Assembly (NCBI RefSeq): GCF_036323735.1
Contig: NC_086022.1
Span: 72,670,702 to 72,734,701, forward strand
Source of the DNA: Rattus norvegicus
Lineage: Eukaryota > Chordata > Mammalia > Rodentia > Muridae
DNA: 64,000 bases
Direction: 5' to 3'
Position numbers and translations under genes: made by a program. Shown in pieces: positions 60,237 to 64,000 of this stretch. The notes under the pieces are model-generated. The model was not told the origin of the DNA, made no database searches, and saw nothing but the letters and a program-made list of their open reading frames with translations. Each line of letters begins with the position of its first letter. Within the stretch, counting starts at the first letter, position 1.

Positions 60237-61620
60237 TGTTTCATCTTCTCCCAACCCAGTTCCTGTCATGGAGCACGTGGCCACGACCCCCCACATGAAG
60301 ATGGTGACCACTAGTCAGCAGAGTTCTCCATGCTGATGGGGTATCTAGATAGGCTGGCTCCGGTGTTTAGCCAGTAAGTTTCTGTTCCCAGACATTCCTT
60401 TCTGCAAGCGGTACTTAATCTCTTGTCCACTCTAAATAAGCCACATGCATCCATTTTTCACCATCAATAAACCATTTGAACAAGCAAGAACTGTTGCTCT
60501 TATCAAGAATCGCTGGAGCGGGGAGCCTTCAAAATACAGAGCCACTCTGCCTACATCTCTCATAGAAGACCCTCTCTGTGCTCCCAGAAGCTCACTTCTG
60601 AGCAAAGCTAGAGATTCTCCCTCCCCTGGCTCCTGGCTCATCACCAGACCTTGTGGTTCTTCTTTCAAACTCCTTGAGGTGATGGATGATCAAAATGTGA
60701 ATGCTTCACTCCTTCTTTAAAAGGGGAACAAGAATACCCTTGGCAGGGAAGAGAGAGGCAAAGATTAAAACAGAGACTGAAGGAACACCCATTCAGAGCC
60801 TGCCCCACATGTGGCCCATACATATACAGCCACCCAATTAGACAAGATGGATGAAGCAAAGTGCAGACCGACAGGAGCCGGATGTAGATCGCTCCTGAGA
60901 GACACAGCCAGAATACAGCAAACACAGAGGCGAATGCCAGCAGCAAACCACTGAACTGAGAATAGGATCCCCATTGAAGGAATCAGAGAAAGAACTGGAA
61001 GAGCTTGAAGGGGCTCGAGACCCCATATGTACAACAATGCCAAGCAACCAGAGCTTCCAGGGACTAAGCCACTACCTAAAGACTATACATGGACTGACCC
61101 TGGATTCTGACCTCATAGGTAGCAATGAATATCCTAGTAAGAGCACCAGTGGAAGGGGAAGCCCTGGGTCCTGCTAAGACTGAACCCCCAGTGAACTAGA
61201 CTGTTGGGGGGAGGGCGGCAATGGGGGGAGGGTTGGGAGGGGAACACCCATAGGGAAGGGGAAGGGGGAGGGGGATGTTTGCCCGGAAACCGGGAAAGGG
61301 AATAACACTCGAAATGTATATAAGAAATACTCAAGTTAATAAAAAAACAAACAAACAAACAAACCTCCTTGAGGTTTCTAGCTGGTCTGGGTGTTCCGGG
61401 TTTTGGACCCTTCCCCTCCTCCCTACTCCAGGCTTGTCCCAAGCCTGCAGTTCCCTCGTTCCAGACTCCTCATGGTTTCCAGCAGAACCCATGTCTCCTT
61501 AACCTTAGTCTGCCTCATTTCTTATGGGCCTTGGGCCCTCATCTTAGGCTACGTTAGCCTAATGCCTCAGTTTTGTCGGCTGGAGCGGGCCTTTACACAC
61601 TTGCGGCAAGGCAGAAGTTG
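60237..61620 (+). repeat. Candidate degraded LTR (split by L1-E)
   Basis: Positions 60237-60425 are repeated at 62263-62440 (both begin 'tgtttcatct' and contain 'agtttctgttcccaga'). After the shared part come AATAAA (60467-60472) and a 'cgctggagcggggagc' region, which suggests U3-R-U5 order. The sequence continues across L1-E to about 61620. Family not identified; a non-LTR repeat is possible. Confidence 0.4.
60681..61364 (+). mobile_element. L1-E: 5'-truncated young L1 3'UTR
   Basis: A 684-bp insertion starting just past the ORF2 stop region ('gatggatgatcaaaatgtga') and carrying the L1-C-type 3'UTR variants ('gagaaagaactggaagagct', 'ggggctcgag'). The tail has become (AAAC)n at 61340-61363. 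An exact 11-bp TSD, 'ctccttgaggt', is at 60670-60680 and 61365-61375. Confidence 0.95.
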
Positions 61621-62262
61621 GACCAGAGTGGAGGCAATAACAAAGACAGACCAAAATACAGAAGGTTAAACACCAAACACTGTAGTTCCATGGCTGTCAT
61701 CTAGGGCACACGATGGGACCATTAAAGCTCTGGAGGACTTGGATAATCACACTCAGGTTGGCTGCCTGCTACAGCTCCAATCTATGCTTGTCCCTTTCCT
61801 CAGTAGATGCCCTTTTACGGTCCTGTTATCGCCAGCAAATGGGTTCTCCATTCCTATTTAAACTTCATCTTCACAACTTCACATAATTCCTTTTTCAGGG
61901 ACTCCAAATCTGCCACACATTGCCTGGGTTTCTGGCACTTTGTTATAAGCTTCCGTGATGCCTTTATCATTGCATCTTTCAACCACGTGATATCAGCATC
62001 GTGTGGTTGATGCTGCCAAGTTTGGATGCCAGCTCAAAATTTATCTGGCTATCATCCATGGTTAGTAGCTAAAGCAGCATCTGTATTTTTTGACAGGTGA
62101 TTCTTTGAAAATACCTGTTTGGGCAGTATCAGTTCAGGCTCTCTCTTATTTCAAATAAATTTGGATTATTACAAGATGGGACCTTGAGCAGGTGGAGTCT
62201 TCCTCAGGTACCTTTCCTACTTTTCCAGTGCAGAGCATGAGGTTTACCATGAGACAAATAGG
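61621..62262. other. Intergenic, no gene recognised
   Basis: No coding signal and no recognised repeat. It lies between the two LTR-like copies. Confidence 0.35.
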
Positions 62263-62440
62263 TGTTTCATCTGCTCCTGACCCAATTCCTGTCATGGAGC
62301 ACATGACCATGACCCCCACATGAAGATCATGACTACCAGTCGGCACAGAGTTCTCCATGCCAATGACATATCTAGATGGGCTGGTCCTGGGGTTTAGCCA
62401 ATAAGTTTCTGTTCCCAGATATTCCTTTCTGTCGTTATTG
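62263..62440 (+). repeat. Second copy of the LTR-like repeat, partial
   Basis: Direct repeat of 60237-60425 at a distance of about 2.03 kb, roughly 84% identical by eye. It stops near 'attcctttctgtcgtt'. No AATAAA/U5-like part follows. Confidence 0.5.
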
Positions 62441-62476
62441 GAATGTACTCCTTTAACACTAGCATCTACATTTGCA

Positions 62477-62582
62477 TGCAGTTCTTTTTTTTTTCTTTTT
62501 TTCTTTTTTTCAGAGCTGGGGACCGAACCCAGGGCCTTGCGCTTGCTAGGCAAGAGCTCTACCACTGAGCTAAATCCCCAAA
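62477..62582 (-). mobile_element. ID SINE (tRNA-Ala-derived)
   Basis: Minus-strand ID with the B-box 'gggttcggtcccc' and a T/C-rich tail at 62480-62510. The head is slightly shortened. Exact 16-bp TSD 'agcatctacatttgca' at 62461-62476 and 62583-62598. Confidence 0.95.
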
Positions 62583-63090
62583 AGCATCTACATTTGCACC
62601 TGCCTTGTTTGCATCTGGCAGTTCTCTAATGCTATGTTCTATCCCTCTTGTATAACTCTTTGTTGCTGTCTCCTTGTAGACCTAGATAACAGGAGTGACA
62701 GAGGCTGGGACACAGCCTAGGTAGGAACTTTTCCTAGGATTTCCTCCACCCAAAAATTATCTTTTAATTCATTCTCAGAAAATTCTCAGGATACAAACTA
62801 AATGTGCCCAGATTATTGGTCAGAGTATAAAACAAAGAGCCTCTGTCCCAGTTCCCAAGTAACTCTGGTTTCCTCTGAAATTTCAAGAGCCAGGCCTCCA
62901 TTATTTATATTTCTCTTGGCATTATGGTCTTCTAAACACCCAACCAGATGGCCCATTAGTCTCTACTTATAGCATTTTATACCTTCTGTTGTTGTTATTT
63001 TGGAGACTGCATTTTAATCACATTATTTCTCCTTTTCCTTTCACCCTACCAAATCCTCCCACATAACCCTTCCCACTCCTCTTCATTCTT

Positions 63091-63186
63091 TTTTTTTTTT
63101 TTGGTTCTTTTTTTTGGAGCTGGGGACCGAACCCAGGGCCTTGCGCTTCCTAGGCAAGCGCTCTGCCACTGAGCCAAATCCCCAAC
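63091..63186 (-). mobile_element. ID SINE (tRNA-Ala-derived)
   Basis: Minus-strand ID with head 'ggggttggggatttggctca' and B-box 'gggttcggtcccc'. TSD 'cccactcctcttcattctt' (19 bp; its first bases are ambiguous with the element) at 63072-63090 and 63187-63205. Confidence 0.95.
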
Positions 63187-63205
63187 CCCACTCCTCTTCA
63201 TTCTT

Positions 63206-64000
63206 AATGGAAACCAGTTCTAAAGATTTAAGAACCACCTGGTCAGGTTTATCACAGTAATAGTCCCCTTTCTCAATACTAATTTTCTGTATTACTTACT
63301 TTTTTCATTGCTGTGACCAAATACCTGGCAAGAAGTAACTTCAGGGAGAAAGAGCTTTAGTTGATAGTTTAAGAAGGAATAAAATCCATCATAGCAATGA
63401 AAACACAGCAGTAGGAGCATAAGACAACTGGTCCCTGTATATATACAATGAGGATACAGAATAGACAGAAACTGATGGGGCCAGTGACCAACTTACTTTA
63501 GCAAGGCTTTATTTTCTAAAGGTTTTACAACATCTCAAAACTTCTGGAAGCTAAGTTTTCAAACATGTAAGACAATTTGAGGAAATTTTACACTCAAATG
63601 GCATCAATGAGTATAAATAATTTGCCATACAATAAATTTACTGTAGGGAAACAGAGTCAGAATTATAAGATAGAAGAAAATGGAAGAGTTCACTGATGGA
63701 GTTTTGTGGTGGGTTACTAGGTAGGTAAGAAAATGAAAGTGTGACAGTTGGAACAGTGATCACCAGTTGCGTAACAGTAGATATGTAGGTAATGATGCAG
63801 AAGAATTTTTAGAAATGAGAAATAAGTAAATGATTCACTTGGGGCCTTAAGAAGAAAAATAGTATGCCAAACATGGGTAGTGTGAACCTGACTTCAAAAT
63901 TGCATTGAATCTCTTTACATATGTTGAAACATTTGAAGAGGACTACAAAATAAGCTTTTTTTACATTGTTTTGAATAATTCTTAGTGTAGCCATTTGCCC
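63206..64000. other. Intergenic, with a rodent dispersed repeat
   Basis: Positions 63290-63450 resemble the same unclassified rodent repeat as 39210-39700 ('attgctgtgaccaaatacct'). The rest to the window end shows no gene. Confidence 0.45.

Noticed and set aside
1..64000. A novel multi-gene defence, biosynthetic or mobile system
   Set aside because: The window is rodent genomic DNA with two OR genes and retroelements; no unexplained conserved multi-gene cluster is visible on either strand.

Overview
This is vertebrate nuclear DNA, almost certainly from a rat (Rattus). Three ID SINEs (tRNA-Ala-derived, rat-amplified) with clean target-site duplications (TSDs), several rat-type L1 elements with a 606-bp 5'UTR monomer, and B1/B2/B3/B4 SINEs point to this. 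The only intact host genes recognised are two single-exon odorant receptor genes of the OR2F subfamily, at 18258-19211 and 36648-37598, both on the plus strand. In human this subfamily maps to 7q35 and in mouse to the chr6 OR cluster, so rat chr4 is the expected location (inference). There are no operons, CRISPR arrays or prokaryotic features.

Layout. 0-12 kb: old L1 debris, an Rps23 retrocopy, and a head-to-head pair of related L1 copies forming an inverted repeat that carries a 172-nt TCC/TTC tract. 12-18 kb: mostly single-copy DNA with a few SINEs. 18-29 kb: first OR gene and its downstream flank. 29-36 kb: mostly single-copy DNA, one short L1 insertion and a 15-bp minisatellite. 36-60 kb: second OR gene and a downstream flank visibly paralogous to the first one. 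This flank is swollen by about 14.8 kb of L1: L1-B (42499-49599) and a nested stack made of L1-D, a transduced tag and full-length L1-C (50894-58580). 60-64 kb: a candidate degraded LTR pair, another short L1 and two ID SINEs.

The two receptors are about 85% identical in protein (47 differences in 317 positions, counted by eye). Their flanks match in the same order, so they arose by an old tandem duplication. Within the coding region a 223-bp stretch is about 96% identical, while the DNA on either side is only about 65-78% identical. This suggests gene conversion. L1-C is nearly intact: ORF1 is open and ORF2 carries a single one-base deletion. It sits inside a sequence that looks like the 3' transduction of an earlier L1-D insertion, and the OR1 paralogous flank serves as the empty-site reference.

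Family names come from recognition by eye; no alignment or database search was run. Boundaries given to the base are those fixed by TSDs; the others are approximate.
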